64,000 bases of DNA. Origin: Deltaproteobacteria bacterium GWA2_38_16. Its GTDB lineage: Bacteria; Bdellovibrionota; JACOXK01; 2-02-FULL-40-11. Both the position numbers and the translations under genes were made by a program. The stretch is taken from the NCBI GenBank assembly GCA_001797335.1, contig MGPE01000015.1:62001-126000 (forward strand), given 5' to 3'. The notes under the pieces are model-generated. The model did no database searches. It was not told the origin of the DNA and saw only the letters and a list, made by a program, of their open reading frames with translations. How positions within the stretch are numbered: the first letter of the stretch is position 1; every line of letters starts with the position of its first letter. Shown in pieces: positions 42,989 to 50,823 of the stretch.

Positions 42989-44220
42989 CCTTATATAAAA
43001 TTTTATTCTTTTTATATTTCTTAGGAACAATGGGCTTATCTTTTTCTCTTCAAGCTAAAGTTCCTCCGAAAAATAAAGAGCCGATGAATTATGACACTTG
43101 TACTTCGAAGGGATGCCATAGCAATTTAAAACAAAAAAAATATACCCATAACCCCATTGAAGCCAATGGGTGCAATCTCTGCCATAACCCTATTATGGGA
43201 AAACACAAATTTGAATTTACCTCTCCCCCACAAGAAATGTGCATTGTGTGCCACGACAGTCTTGATAAAAGTAAATTTAAAAAAGTAGGAAATTCGATGG
43301 TGATTGAAGAAGAAAGCCAATCTTTTTCAACTCATCGAATCAGCCTTAAAGACTTTCCTCCTCATATCAAAAGAAAAATTTTATCCTGGGGCCTTACTCT
43401 TTACGATCAAGACTTAACGTGCCTGACGTGTCATAATCCCCATAGCTCTGACAAACCCCGCCTGATTCGCCCCTTAAAAAACCAAGAGGATTTTGAAAAA
43501 CCCCTCTGTGTCACGTGCCATGAAGAAAAAACCAAAACTCAAAATCACCCTTTAAAAGAAGACACGTGTTTTCAATGTCACAATTTTCATCAAGGCATGA
43601 TTCAAACCCCTCTCTTAAGAATTGCTAAAAATAGAAGGGATCCCATTTGCCTTCAATGTCATAAAGAAAAAACATCTATTTTTAATACAAAACATGATTA
43701 TTTCTTGTGGACAGATGAACGAAAAAAAGAAGTTTCTGGTTTTTTTGATTACCCCACTCCCACAACAATTCGCTGTGAGCTCTGCCACACGATTCACCAT
43801 ACTAAAGCTCAAGGAAGTTTCCTTTTAACCAGCAAAGTAAGTCAAGAACCTCATAAAGTAATTGCTCTGTGCACAAGCTGCCATCACAACGAAAAAGCAA
43901 AGTCTATTCCTCAAATTAAATATATTTTTAAACATGTCCCCATTTTATTTTCGTCTATTCCTGATCCTAAAACTCGAAAAGAAATTACACTCAAATTTTT
44001 TAGTACTACAGGAAAAAGGATGAGAGGCACTGAAGAACCGTTTGAATTTTCATGTGCCACTTGTCATAATCCCCATGCCTGGGGAAAAGATTATATGCGT
44101 TCTTTTTTCTTAACCAATAGCACTGAAACCATGAAGTTTTGCAGCAGTTGTCATGGGAAAGAAGCCAAAACTCTCTACTCAACCTTTCATGATCATAAAC
44201 CCAAAGAACCCCATGAATAA
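42979..44220 (+). CDS. Undecaheme c-type cytochrome (413 aa)
   Basis: The signal peptide (ends LQA-K) precedes one CX4CH motif (CTSKGCH) and ten CxxCH motifs: CNLCH, CIVCH, CLTCH, CVTCH, CFQCH, CLQCH, CELCH, CTSCH, CATCH and CSSCH. NPHS and NPHA after two of them recall doubled-CXXCH proteins. A region of about 70 residues without hemes (IPQIKYIFKHVPILFSSIPD onward) sits near residue 310-355. ATG 42979 overlaps the stop of the hexaheme gene by 10 nt. The stop overlaps the next start (ATGAATAA). A long heme chain suits electron transfer across the periplasm. Confidence 0.9.
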   Translation: MALTLYKILFFLYFLGTMGLSFSLQAKVPPKNKEPMNYDTCTSKGCHSNLKQKKYTHNPIEANGCNLCHNPIMGKHKFEFTSPPQEMCIVCHDSLDKSKFKKVGNSMVIEEESQSFSTHRISLKDFPPHIKRKILSWGLTLYDQDLTCLTCHNPHSSDKPRLIRPLKNQEDFEKPLCVTCHEEKTKTQNHPLKEDTCFQCHNFHQGMIQTPLLRIAKNRRDPICLQCHKEKTSIFNTKHDYFLWTDERKKEVSGFFDYPTPTTIRCELCHTIHHTKAQGSFLLTSKVSQEPHKVIALCTSCHHNEKAKSIPQIKYIFKHVPILFSSIPDPKTRKEITLKFFSTTGKRMRGTEEPFEFSCATCHNPHAWGKDYMRSFFLTNSTETMKFCSSCHGKEAKTLYSTFHDHKPKEPHE

Positions 44221-44719
44221 CTGTATTATCTTCTTCTTTTTTATTTTCTTTTTGGTAAGCCAGGTTGGGTTCTCTCAAGAAAAAATTCCACCTTTAAAAA
44301 AACGCCCACTCCCTCCGCGTCATAATCAGTGCCATCTATGCCATCTCAAAAAAGATAAATATTTTATTTCCAAAGCCAAACCCACTAGACGCGAACATAC
44401 CGACCGACACCTTCAACATGGAAAACTCAATATTTCTTGCCACCACTGCCATGACATTAATAACTCAAACTACTTAAGATCTTTTAGTCCTGAAGAACCA
44501 GCCAGTTTTGAAAATCCATCTCCTGTGTGCATTCGTTGCCATCGGGAGCGTTATCGGGATTGGAAGAAAGGAATGCATGGAAAACGCATAGGTGGTTGGG
44601 ACCCAAAATTACAAGAATGGTATAGTTGTATAGACTGTCACGATCCGCATTCTGTTAAATTTAAACCCATGAAAGCAGTGCCTCCTCCCAAGAGGCCTCG
44701 CTTTGGAAGGAGTCACTAA
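44213..44719 (+). CDS. Tetraheme c-type cytochrome, NrfD-linked (168 aa)
   Basis: The signal peptide (hydrophobic IIFFFFIFFLVSQV, cleavage near GFS-Q) is followed by CHLCH, CHHCH, CIRCH and CIDCH. The C-terminus reads KAVPPPKRPRFGR, which is nearly the same as the tail of the tetraheme protein at 46903-47418 (KAFPPPKVPKFGR). The segment before it (WKKGMHGKRIGGW) is also shared. Each copy lies directly beside one half of the NrfD/FeS pair, so the tail may dock there. The stop shares one base with the nrfD-like ATG. Confidence 0.9.
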   Translation: MNNCIIFFFFIFFLVSQVGFSQEKIPPLKKRPLPPRHNQCHLCHLKKDKYFISKAKPTRREHTDRHLQHGKLNISCHHCHDINNSNYLRSFSPEEPASFENPSPVCIRCHRERYRDWKKGMHGKRIGGWDPKLQEWYSCIDCHDPHSVKFKPMKAVPPPKRPRFGRSH

Positions 44720-45942
44720 TGGTTTCTTATATTCAATTTTGGATTCGGATGATCCTGTGGGCACTGAAGGGAAACACATCTTATTATTTATGGACAGGAT
44801 TTTTACTCTGCCTCATTGGTTTAGGGGCTAGCCATTATATGGTTCAATTCACCCAAGGGTTTATTGCTACCAACATTTCTCAACAAGTTAGTTGGGGATC
44901 CTATATTGCCAATTTTACCTATCTCGTAGGAGTCGCCGCTGCGGCCGTACTGCTTGTTTTTCCGTCGTATGTCTATCACAACAAAGCCATTAAGGAAGTG
45001 GTACTCTTAGGGGAATTACTTGCTGTTTCTGCTATTCTTATGTGCCTTTTATTTATTGGGGTTGATTTAGGACGTCCTGATCATTTCTGGCATATTATCC
45101 CTGTAATTGGAAAACTCAATTTCCCAACTTCTATTTTGGCCTGGGATGTGGTTGTTTTAAATATTTATCTCGTTTTAAACCTCTATGTGCCTGGCTATCT
45201 CCTTTATAAAAAATATGCAGGAAAACCTCCCACCGATAAAACCTACCTGCCATTTGTGTACGTCTCTATTATCTGGGCCATTAGTATTCACACGGTGACT
45301 GCCTTTTTATACGTCGGTCTCGGAGGACGACCCTATTGGAATGCGGCCATTTTAGCACCTCGATTTTTGGTGAGCGCATTTGCAGGGGGACCTGCCATTT
45401 TAATTTTAATTTTTAAAACGGTTAATTATTTTTCGGAATTTAAAATTCAAGAAGCTGTTTTTGAATATCTGAAAAAAGTATTCCTCTATGCTATGCTGGC
45501 CAACCTTTTTCTACTGGGATGCGAAGTCTATAAGGAATTTTATACACAAAGTCTTCATTTAGCATCGATGAGATATTTATTTTTTGGCTTACATGGACAT
45601 CACATGTTGGTTCCTTATATTTGGTCTGCACTGACGATGGAAGTCATTGCTATTATTATTCTTTTATTTCCAAGATTTAGAAATAATTGGAAATATTTAC
45701 GAGTGGGATGCGTCTTTGCCATTATTGGTATTTGGGTTGAAAAAGGCATGGGCCTTTTAATTCCTGGATTTATCCCTTCTTCTCTGGGCGATATTGTTGA
45801 ATACACCCCTTCTATTCATGAATTTTTTATTTGTCTTGGAATTTGGGCCTGCGGTGCCTTAGCCTATACGGTCATGGCAAAAATTTCTATCGCTATCCAG
45901 CTCGGGCACTTAAAAGAAGAAAATCAAAGGCATCCATTTTAA
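44719..45942 (+). CDS. NrfD/HmcC-like integral membrane quinone-binding subunit (407 aa)
   Basis: Nine or so hydrophobic helices span the protein. LLCLIGLGASHYMVQF, the DLGRPDHFWHIIP motif near residue 115-128, and the conserved charged residues of the DsrP/HmcC/ActC branch identify it. This subunit exchanges electrons and protons with the quinone pool. Its usual four-cluster ferredoxin partner is not in this operon but is encoded on the opposite strand, converging with a 4-nt overlap at TTAA. Upstream are four multiheme cytochromes. Confidence 0.92.
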   Translation: MVSYIQFWIRMILWALKGNTSYYLWTGFLLCLIGLGASHYMVQFTQGFIATNISQQVSWGSYIANFTYLVGVAAAAVLLVFPSYVYHNKAIKEVVLLGELLAVSAILMCLLFIGVDLGRPDHFWHIIPVIGKLNFPTSILAWDVVVLNIYLVLNLYVPGYLLYKKYAGKPPTDKTYLPFVYVSIIWAISIHTVTAFLYVGLGGRPYWNAAILAPRFLVSAFAGGPAILILIFKTVNYFSEFKIQEAVFEYLKKVFLYAMLANLFLLGCEVYKEFYTQSLHLASMRYLFFGLHGHHMLVPYIWSALTMEVIAIIILLFPRFRNNWKYLRVGCVFAIIGIWVEKGMGLLIPGFIPSSLGDIVEYTPSIHEFFICLGIWACGALAYTVMAKISIAIQLGHLKEENQRHPF

Positions 45943-46901
45943 TCATCGAAATAATAAAAGAAACTGGGGACTGTATTCAGTTCTTCTTTTAAGACAAAAG
46001 CTTTTTTATTTCTTAAAATCCGAGAGACTTCACTCTCAGGATCTAAAATATTTCCAAATTTCCTGGCTCCTGTCGGACACGCTTCTAAACAAGCAGGATA
46101 TTGGCCTTTTCGAGTCCGATGTAGACAAAACGTACATTTTTCCATTACCCCTCGTGGCCGAATCCGATTGCTTAAATACCCTTGGTTTGGGTTAATCTCT
46201 TCTTTTTTAATTTCAGGATCTGCTAAATTAAAATGTCTGGCCTCATACGGGCAAGCCACCTGACAATATCGGCATCCAATACACCAGTCATAATCAATGA
46301 CCACAATTCCATCAGGTTCTTTCCAAGTCGCCTGCACCGGGCAGGCTTTAACACAGGGCGGATTATCACACTGCATACACTGAGCCGGAAGATAAAATTT
46401 TCCGTCGTTAGGAACGGATTCTCCCTCGTAATACCGATTGGATTTTTCCAAATTAAAAGATCCACGCTCTAATTCTAAAACTTTAATATATTGAATTTGA
46501 GGACTTCGACTAAGATTATTTTCTTCAACGCACGCTTTCACACAATATCTAGAACCATTACAGGCAGACAAATTTAAACAATAGACAAATTTTACTCCTG
46601 GAATGGGCTGAGGATCAGAGACTTTCACCTCTACGCCATATTTTTTTTTAGTTTCACTTTCAATCCGAGCAAAAACCTTCTCTTTATCCCGAGGAGTCAT
46701 TTCTTTATAATGTTTTTGAAAAAATTTTTCCCAGGTATATCGGTCCGTAATATAAGGAGAGGGATGTAATACTTCTGAAGACGCCTTGGCCACTGCAGCC
46801 ACACCCCCTGTGGCTAGAGCACCTTTTAAAAAAGTACGGCGATTAACAGGCTTTTTTAACCGTTCTTCCAACAGTTTTTTAAGACGATCCGCCCAATCCA
46901 T
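45939..46901 (-). CDS. TAT-exported four-cluster ferredoxin subunit, HmcB/DsrO-like (320 aa)
   Basis: The twin-arginine signal NRRTFLKGALATGG near residue 20 shows export in folded form. Cysteine groups for four [4Fe-4S] clusters are visible: CLNLSACNGSRYCVKAC, CMQCDNPPCVKACP, CIGCRYCQVACP and CTFCLHRTRKGQYPACLEACP. The first group has wider spacing than the usual CxxCxxC. AGGAG lies 9 nt before ATG 46901. It is last in the - operon of beta-barrel and cytochrome genes and faces its expected partner NrfD tail to tail. Confidence 0.92.
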   Translation of the reverse strand: MDWADRLKKLLEERLKKPVNRRTFLKGALATGGVAAVAKASSEVLHPSPYITDRYTWEKFFQKHYKEMTPRDKEKVFARIESETKKKYGVEVKVSDPQPIPGVKFVYCLNLSACNGSRYCVKACVEENNLSRSPQIQYIKVLELERGSFNLEKSNRYYEGESVPNDGKFYLPAQCMQCDNPPCVKACPVQATWKEPDGIVVIDYDWCIGCRYCQVACPYEARHFNLADPEIKKEEINPNQGYLSNRIRPRGVMEKCTFCLHRTRKGQYPACLEACPTGARKFGNILDPESEVSRILRNKKAFVLKEELNTVPSFFYYFDD

Positions 46902-46902
46902 A

Positions 46903-47418
46903 CTAGTGTTCTCCTTTCTTCCTCCCAAATTTTGGAACTTTTGGAGGAGGAAATGCTTTCAGTTTTGGAAATTTAGGCATATGCGCTTTATGACAATCTG
47001 TGCAAATAGGTTTTATTTTTTGATTTTTCCAACTTCCTTCCAATCTCCCGTGAAGGCCTTGGTCCCATTCCCCCTTTTTTAATCCATGACATTGCCCACA
47101 AAGCAGAGGCACCTCTTCATACTGAATGGTCTGGCCATCTAAAAGCACAAGGGTATCTGGATTTTTATGCCCATGACACATAAAGCAATCCATCACTTCA
47201 GGCATGTGTTTAAATTCTATATCCTCATGAATACCTAAGCTTTTACGTGAAGTTCTGGGTTTAAGGGTCATGGCACTTAAAGAAGAAGGCTGATGGCAGC
47301 TGCTACAAGGATAAAACTGCATCTTGTCGATAGGAGAATGTGTAACCACGCTTGATTGAGCGTAGCACATAAAACTCACAAGATTCATCAAAAAAATGAT
47401 CTTGATCATTATTTCCAT
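46903..47418 (-). CDS. Tetraheme c-type cytochrome, FeS-linked (171 aa)
   Basis: Four motifs, CSSCH, CFMCH, CGQCH and CTDCH, follow a signal peptide (IKIIFLMNLVSFMCYAQ). The C-terminal half aligns with the tetraheme protein at 44213-44719: W-x-x-G-x-HG, G-x-W, CxDCH, then KAFPPPKVPKFGR. It overlaps the end of the upstream tetraheme gene. I chose ATG 47418, with GGGAG 9 nt upstream; the frame to 47583 is inside that neighbour. It is directly before the ferredoxin gene. Confidence 0.88.
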   Translation of the reverse strand: MEIMIKIIFLMNLVSFMCYAQSSVVTHSPIDKMQFYPCSSCHQPSSLSAMTLKPRTSRKSLGIHEDIEFKHMPEVMDCFMCHGHKNPDTLVLLDGQTIQYEEVPLLCGQCHGLKKGEWDQGLHGRLEGSWKNQKIKPICTDCHKAHMPKFPKLKAFPPPKVPKFGRKKGEH

Positions 47419-47942
47419 GGATGACACTCCCGGCAATTTTTTCGAAGCATTGGATCTGGATTTTTCTTTATAACCAATCCTTCCGGTAACAGAGGCTCTG
47501 GTTTGCTTATATGAAAGGAAGGGGAAGAAGGAGATTCTACCAAAGCAGCTTTTTCTAAAATAGCCCGATGGGGACGATGACAATCAATGCATAGAGCTTT
47601 CCCCCGATGCTCTACCACACCACTGTGAGGAAATGAATTGTGGCACAGAGCACATCGTCTGGGAATATCCGAATTTAAAACCATCTTTTCTTCTTTCACC
47701 CGATGGCATACTTTACATTCGGGATGTTCACTCAATACGACCGATTTTAAATTTAACTCTTTCCCTCCATGAGGGTCTAAACGCTCTAGCTCTGACTCCT
47801 TTACTTCCGAAACCACGTCATCCCCGCGTGAAACGCGAGAATCTATTTTTTTAATTTTTACTTTTTTACTTTTAGAGAATACCATAGGTGATATCCCCAT
47901 CGCTACACACAAAAAAGTAATCAGAATAACGTATCTCTTCAT
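47409..47942 (-). CDS. Tetraheme c-type cytochrome with repeat-derived segment (177 aa)
   Basis: The signal peptide (ends VFS-K) is followed by a lysine-rich stretch and DSRVSRGDDVVSE, which is encoded by a palindromic repeat at 47817-47844. Heme motifs are CKVCH, CALCH, CIDCH and CRECH, the last five residues from the C-terminus. The region between the third and fourth motif (about 50 residues) is Pro/Ser-rich. It is in the middle of the - operon and probably works as a periplasmic carrier. Confidence 0.88.
   Translation of the reverse strand: MKRYVILITFLCVAMGISPMVFSKSKKVKIKKIDSRVSRGDDVVSEVKESELERLDPHGGKELNLKSVVLSEHPECKVCHRVKEEKMVLNSDIPRRCALCHNSFPHSGVVEHRGKALCIDCHRPHRAILEKAALVESPSSPSFHISKPEPLLPEGLVIKKNPDPMLRKNCRECHPWK
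47817..47844. repeat. Palindromic repeat in frame within a cytochrome gene
   Basis: GTCATCCCCGCGTGAAACGC then GAGAATCT. CGCGTGAAACGCG forms the hairpin core. It is related in design to the type-2 repeats and on the minus strand encodes DSRVSRGDD near the N-terminus of the mature tetraheme cytochrome. Confidence 0.7.
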
Positions 47943-47956
47943 CTTAATTCCTCACC

Positions 47957-48241
47957 CTAATTTCCATTGGTCCCATGACACGTGCTACAAGAAGACTCCC
48001 CTTGTGCATCTACGGTTGGCTTTGCACTCGGAAAAAGGGCATGACCTATCCTATCCACTTCATGAATATTTGCCTTTATGTGGCAATAAAAACATTTGGT
48101 TTGACGAAACCCATGGGGATGGTTTTGTTGTGTCAAGGTTAAATCCCAATCCGGAGGAAGATGATAATCTTCATATTTCCTCTCAACTCCGCAGCCAAGC
48201 CACACAACCATCATGCCCATAACCAACATATATTTTTTCAT
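47957..48241 (-). CDS. Diheme c-type cytochrome lipoprotein (94 aa)
   Basis: A short lipoprotein: lipobox VWLGC near residue 17, then CFYCH and CSTCH. The first site lies in HGFRQTKCFYCHIKANIHE; the histidines nearby could be distal ligands. The ATG overlaps the heptaheme stop as ATGA and GGAAGG precedes it. It may tether part of the electron chain at the outer membrane next to the beta-barrel (inference). Confidence 0.88.
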   Translation of the reverse strand: MKKYMLVMGMMVVWLGCGVERKYEDYHLPPDWDLTLTQQNHPHGFRQTKCFYCHIKANIHEVDRIGHALFPSAKPTVDAQGESSCSTCHGTNGN

Positions 48242-48840
48242 CTCCGCACCTTCCCAAAATGACAATCATAACAAAAACTTCCATTCCGGTGACACGTCGT
48301 ACACGATTGCGGATTTAAACGAGCTTCAATCGAATGGTTTAATCTAAAATTGGCCCGATGCACGTTTGGATTCATCCGATCTAATTTCGTATGACATTGA
48401 TCGCAGGTTTGTTGGGTATGACATTTGGCACATTGATCCCGATCTATTTGAGCCATTTTGCCATGACGCTCTCGCCAAGAAATCAAATGATCTTTAGGTT
48501 TTAATACTTTGGCATTGGTATGACAAATGTTGCATTGATTGGGACGAGGAAAAGAAAGTTTTCCAAAATGACATTGATGGCACACTCCTTTTGGCCCTCT
48601 CGCAAAACTTTCTTCCACAGGACGCCCTAAGGGGCCTTTTTTTTCACTCTTTACTAAAAAATTGTGGCAATCAGTACAAGTAATTCCCAATTCATCAAAC
48701 TTTTTAATGTGATTTTTGTGAGAAAAAAGTGTCTTAAGAGGAAAAATAAGAGAAGATTCCGCCCTCTTTTCTTCTGCCCGAGAAAGAGCTGAAAGAAAAA
48801 AAATTAAAATAAAAATATTAATATAAATAATGCGATACAT
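48238..48840 (-). CDS. Heptaheme c-type cytochrome (200 aa)
   Basis: The signal peptide (IIYINIFILIFFLSALSRA) precedes seven CxxCH motifs: CTDCH, CHQCH, CNICH, CAKCH, CDQCH, CTTCH and CYDCH. HKNHIKKF near the start and HGKMAQ supply likely distal histidines. The gene begins inside the end of the beta-barrel gene (48818), so the two are translationally linked. That is the arrangement expected for a periplasmic cytochrome inserted into a porin, as in porin-cytochrome conduits. Confidence 0.9.
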   Translation of the reverse strand: MYRIIYINIFILIFFLSALSRAEEKRAESSLIFPLKTLFSHKNHIKKFDELGITCTDCHNFLVKSEKKGPLGRPVEESFARGPKGVCHQCHFGKLSFPRPNQCNICHTNAKVLKPKDHLISWRERHGKMAQIDRDQCAKCHTQQTCDQCHTKLDRMNPNVHRANFRLNHSIEARLNPQSCTTCHRNGSFCYDCHFGKVRR

Positions 48841-50044
48841 AAGCAATGGCCCTGGCATCTAAATCAAATAAATGGTTTCTTTCTACCTCTGCAAACGTAG
48901 AGACTAATAACCGGGGATACAATCTAAATTCTAATCCACTTCTTCCATGATAAGCCCAGCTATTAATCCGATTAATTTTTTGGGTGTATGCAGCATCCGC
49001 TTCCCACCGAAGCGCTGCCCACCGACTTAAAGAATGTTTAAATACTCCCCCCCCATGTAAAATTTTTCCCCCGTAGGAATGAAGATATTGTGCCGTCGTA
49101 CTCGCACTATAGCGATCTTGGGTCCACGTAAAACTTATCCCTGCCTGCTCTGCTGATTCTCGTTTACTCTGGGAGGTATAGCGAATGCTTTTTCCTGATA
49201 CTTCTGTTTGAAATTCTCGGGTAGGACTCCAAGTAAGTGCTCCATTCCACGTTTTTTGATTGGTGAGTGAAAAGAGACGATATAAAAATTCCCCACTGCC
49301 AGGAGCCAACAAATTTCGTTTCTGGGAAAAATAGCTCACATCCATTCCAATGCTTTCAAAAGGATGAAACACCAAATCACCAATCCCTTGTTCTAAAGAA
49401 TTTTTTTCTAAATTCATTTCTCCTCGAAAAATAAGAGAGGGGGTCCAAAAAATATTGTCCCACGTCTTCATCCAGGAGGCCTGCCCCAAGTGAAGATTAT
49501 CGGTATTGGAGTGATTTAAAAAATATCCTGCTTTCCACTGCGCCCCTAAAAATTCTTGATGAATGGTTCCCCCATAGAGCTGATAATCTAAATCCAGTTT
49601 TCGTCTTTCTATAGATTCCAACGCACCCGCAGCAAGATTGATCCCTCCCGTTGAAGACCAATAGAGGGGGACCTGGATCCCATCAAACGCAGAAAGTTGA
49701 AATGTTTCAGAAAAAAGCTGTCTACCCAGTTGGATACGAGATTTTCGAAAGGGCGCATCTTCAAATCCTTGCGATAAGGGAATAGACCATGTTGCGCTAT
49801 AGACATAAAATTTCCAATAATCTTGAACCACATTGTTATTAACCCCAAAATTTAAAAGAAGTTCGGTAGCCCCCAGAGATTGCGTATAGTTCCAATAAAA
49901 ATAAGCTGGCACATGGCTTTCTTGTTCCGCATCTCGATAAAAACCACTTGAAGCGGTACTTTGAAGACTCACAAAAGCAAAGAGAGAAGGAGAGATAAAA
50001 CTCACCAGAAAACTTAAGAAAATTAAGTATTTAAACTTTTTCAT
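48818..50044 (-). CDS. Outer-membrane beta-barrel, porin-like (408 aa)
   Basis: A signal peptide (ends LFA-F) is followed by alternating aromatic strands with short turns throughout, ending with a C-terminal aromatic residue (AYVSHYLY) as needed for barrel assembly. There is no similarity I can name to MtrB or OmbB; at 408 aa it is smaller than MtrB-type proteins. It is the first gene of the - operon and is fused by overlap to a heptaheme cytochrome, so it likely forms the outer-membrane part of an electron conduit. A general porin role is the alternative. Confidence 0.8.
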   Translation of the reverse strand: MKKFKYLIFLSFLVSFISPSLFAFVSLQSTASSGFYRDAEQESHVPAYFYWNYTQSLGATELLLNFGVNNNVVQDYWKFYVYSATWSIPLSQGFEDAPFRKSRIQLGRQLFSETFQLSAFDGIQVPLYWSSTGGINLAAGALESIERRKLDLDYQLYGGTIHQEFLGAQWKAGYFLNHSNTDNLHLGQASWMKTWDNIFWTPSLIFRGEMNLEKNSLEQGIGDLVFHPFESIGMDVSYFSQKRNLLAPGSGEFLYRLFSLTNQKTWNGALTWSPTREFQTEVSGKSIRYTSQSKRESAEQAGISFTWTQDRYSASTTAQYLHSYGGKILHGGGVFKHSLSRWAALRWEADAAYTQKINRINSWAYHGRSGLEFRLYPRLLVSTFAEVERNHLFDLDARAIAYVSHYLY

Positions 50045-50173
50045 TAAATTCTGCTAGTCTTATCATATACGTGGGATAAAAAACTGCTTCAAGTCATTTT
50101 TTAATAAAAAAATGAAAAGGGAAAAAACTATTTTACTTTTTCTTTATATTTCTAGTAAGATTCTGAGGATTAA

Positions 50174-50243
50174 GTCATCCTGAGCAAAGCGAAGGATCTC
50201 AGAGATTCTTCACTACGGGGCAAGCCCCTTCGTTCAGAATGAC
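50174..50243. repeat. Type-1 palindromic repeat with nested palindrome
   Basis: A full type-1 repeat whose right arm is interrupted after CACTACG by a small GGGGCAAGCCCC hairpin segment before TTCAGAATGAC. It ends 4-6 nt before the AGGAG of the following gene. Confidence 0.8.
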
Positions 50244-50262
50244 AAAAAAGGAGAAAATTTTT

Positions 50263-50805
50263 ATGAATAAAAATATTATTATCGTCATTCTGGCTTTGAT
50301 TATTGCGGTAGGAGGAATTTTCATTTATAAAAAATGCACCCACCAGGGCTGCCATTTTTTCCATAAAACATCTGCTGTACAGGAACACGCAGGTCAAGAG
50401 CATGCTGGCCAAGAACACCCAGGAGCACCCTCTTCTTCTAAAGAATTTACAGCCAATGAAATTAAATCAACCATGACCTCTTATATTCAAGCACTTTCTC
50501 AAAACCATGGAGGAAGTTTTAAAATCATGGATGAAAAAACAAAACAAGCCCTCACCCTTAAATTTGTTAAAATTCATGATCCTGTTCGAAAAATTGAAGG
50601 AAAAGGATATTTTGCCTGTATTGATTTTGAAGTGGTGGGCACACCGGGGAAACTCTACGATTTAGATTTTTGGCTTAACCCTCAAGCCAATCAATTGGTT
50701 GTCACCGATACAAAGATCCACAAAGAACCAACCCTAGAAAAAGGACAGTGGGTTAAAAAAGAACGTTATACTTTTGTTAACGACAACCCCGTCGAAGTAA
50801 AATAA
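50263..50805 (+). CDS. Membrane-anchored protein with EHAGQ repeats (180 aa)
   Basis: One N-terminal membrane helix (IIIVILALIIAVGGIFIY), then a Cys/His patch (KKCTHQGCHFFHK), then a tandem QEHAGQEHAGQEHPG repeat, then a domain of about 125 residues (TMTSYIQALSQNHGGSFKIM onward). The last domain resembles an unnamed family of small periplasmic proteins. His-rich repeats suggest metal binding (inference). ATG 50263 is preceded by AAGGAG; the 50239 codon overlaps the repeat and is rejected. Confidence 0.7.
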   Translation: MNKNIIIVILALIIAVGGIFIYKKCTHQGCHFFHKTSAVQEHAGQEHAGQEHPGAPSSSKEFTANEIKSTMTSYIQALSQNHGGSFKIMDEKTKQALTLKFVKIHDPVRKIEGKGYFACIDFEVVGTPGKLYDLDFWLNPQANQLVVTDTKIHKEPTLEKGQWVKKERYTFVNDNPVEVK

Positions 50806-50823
50806 TTAACAATATTAAATTAA

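Noticed and set aside
5235..50243. CRISPR array formed by the repeated arms
   Set aside because: Copies are scattered, paired as hairpins and not regularly spaced, and no cas genes are present.
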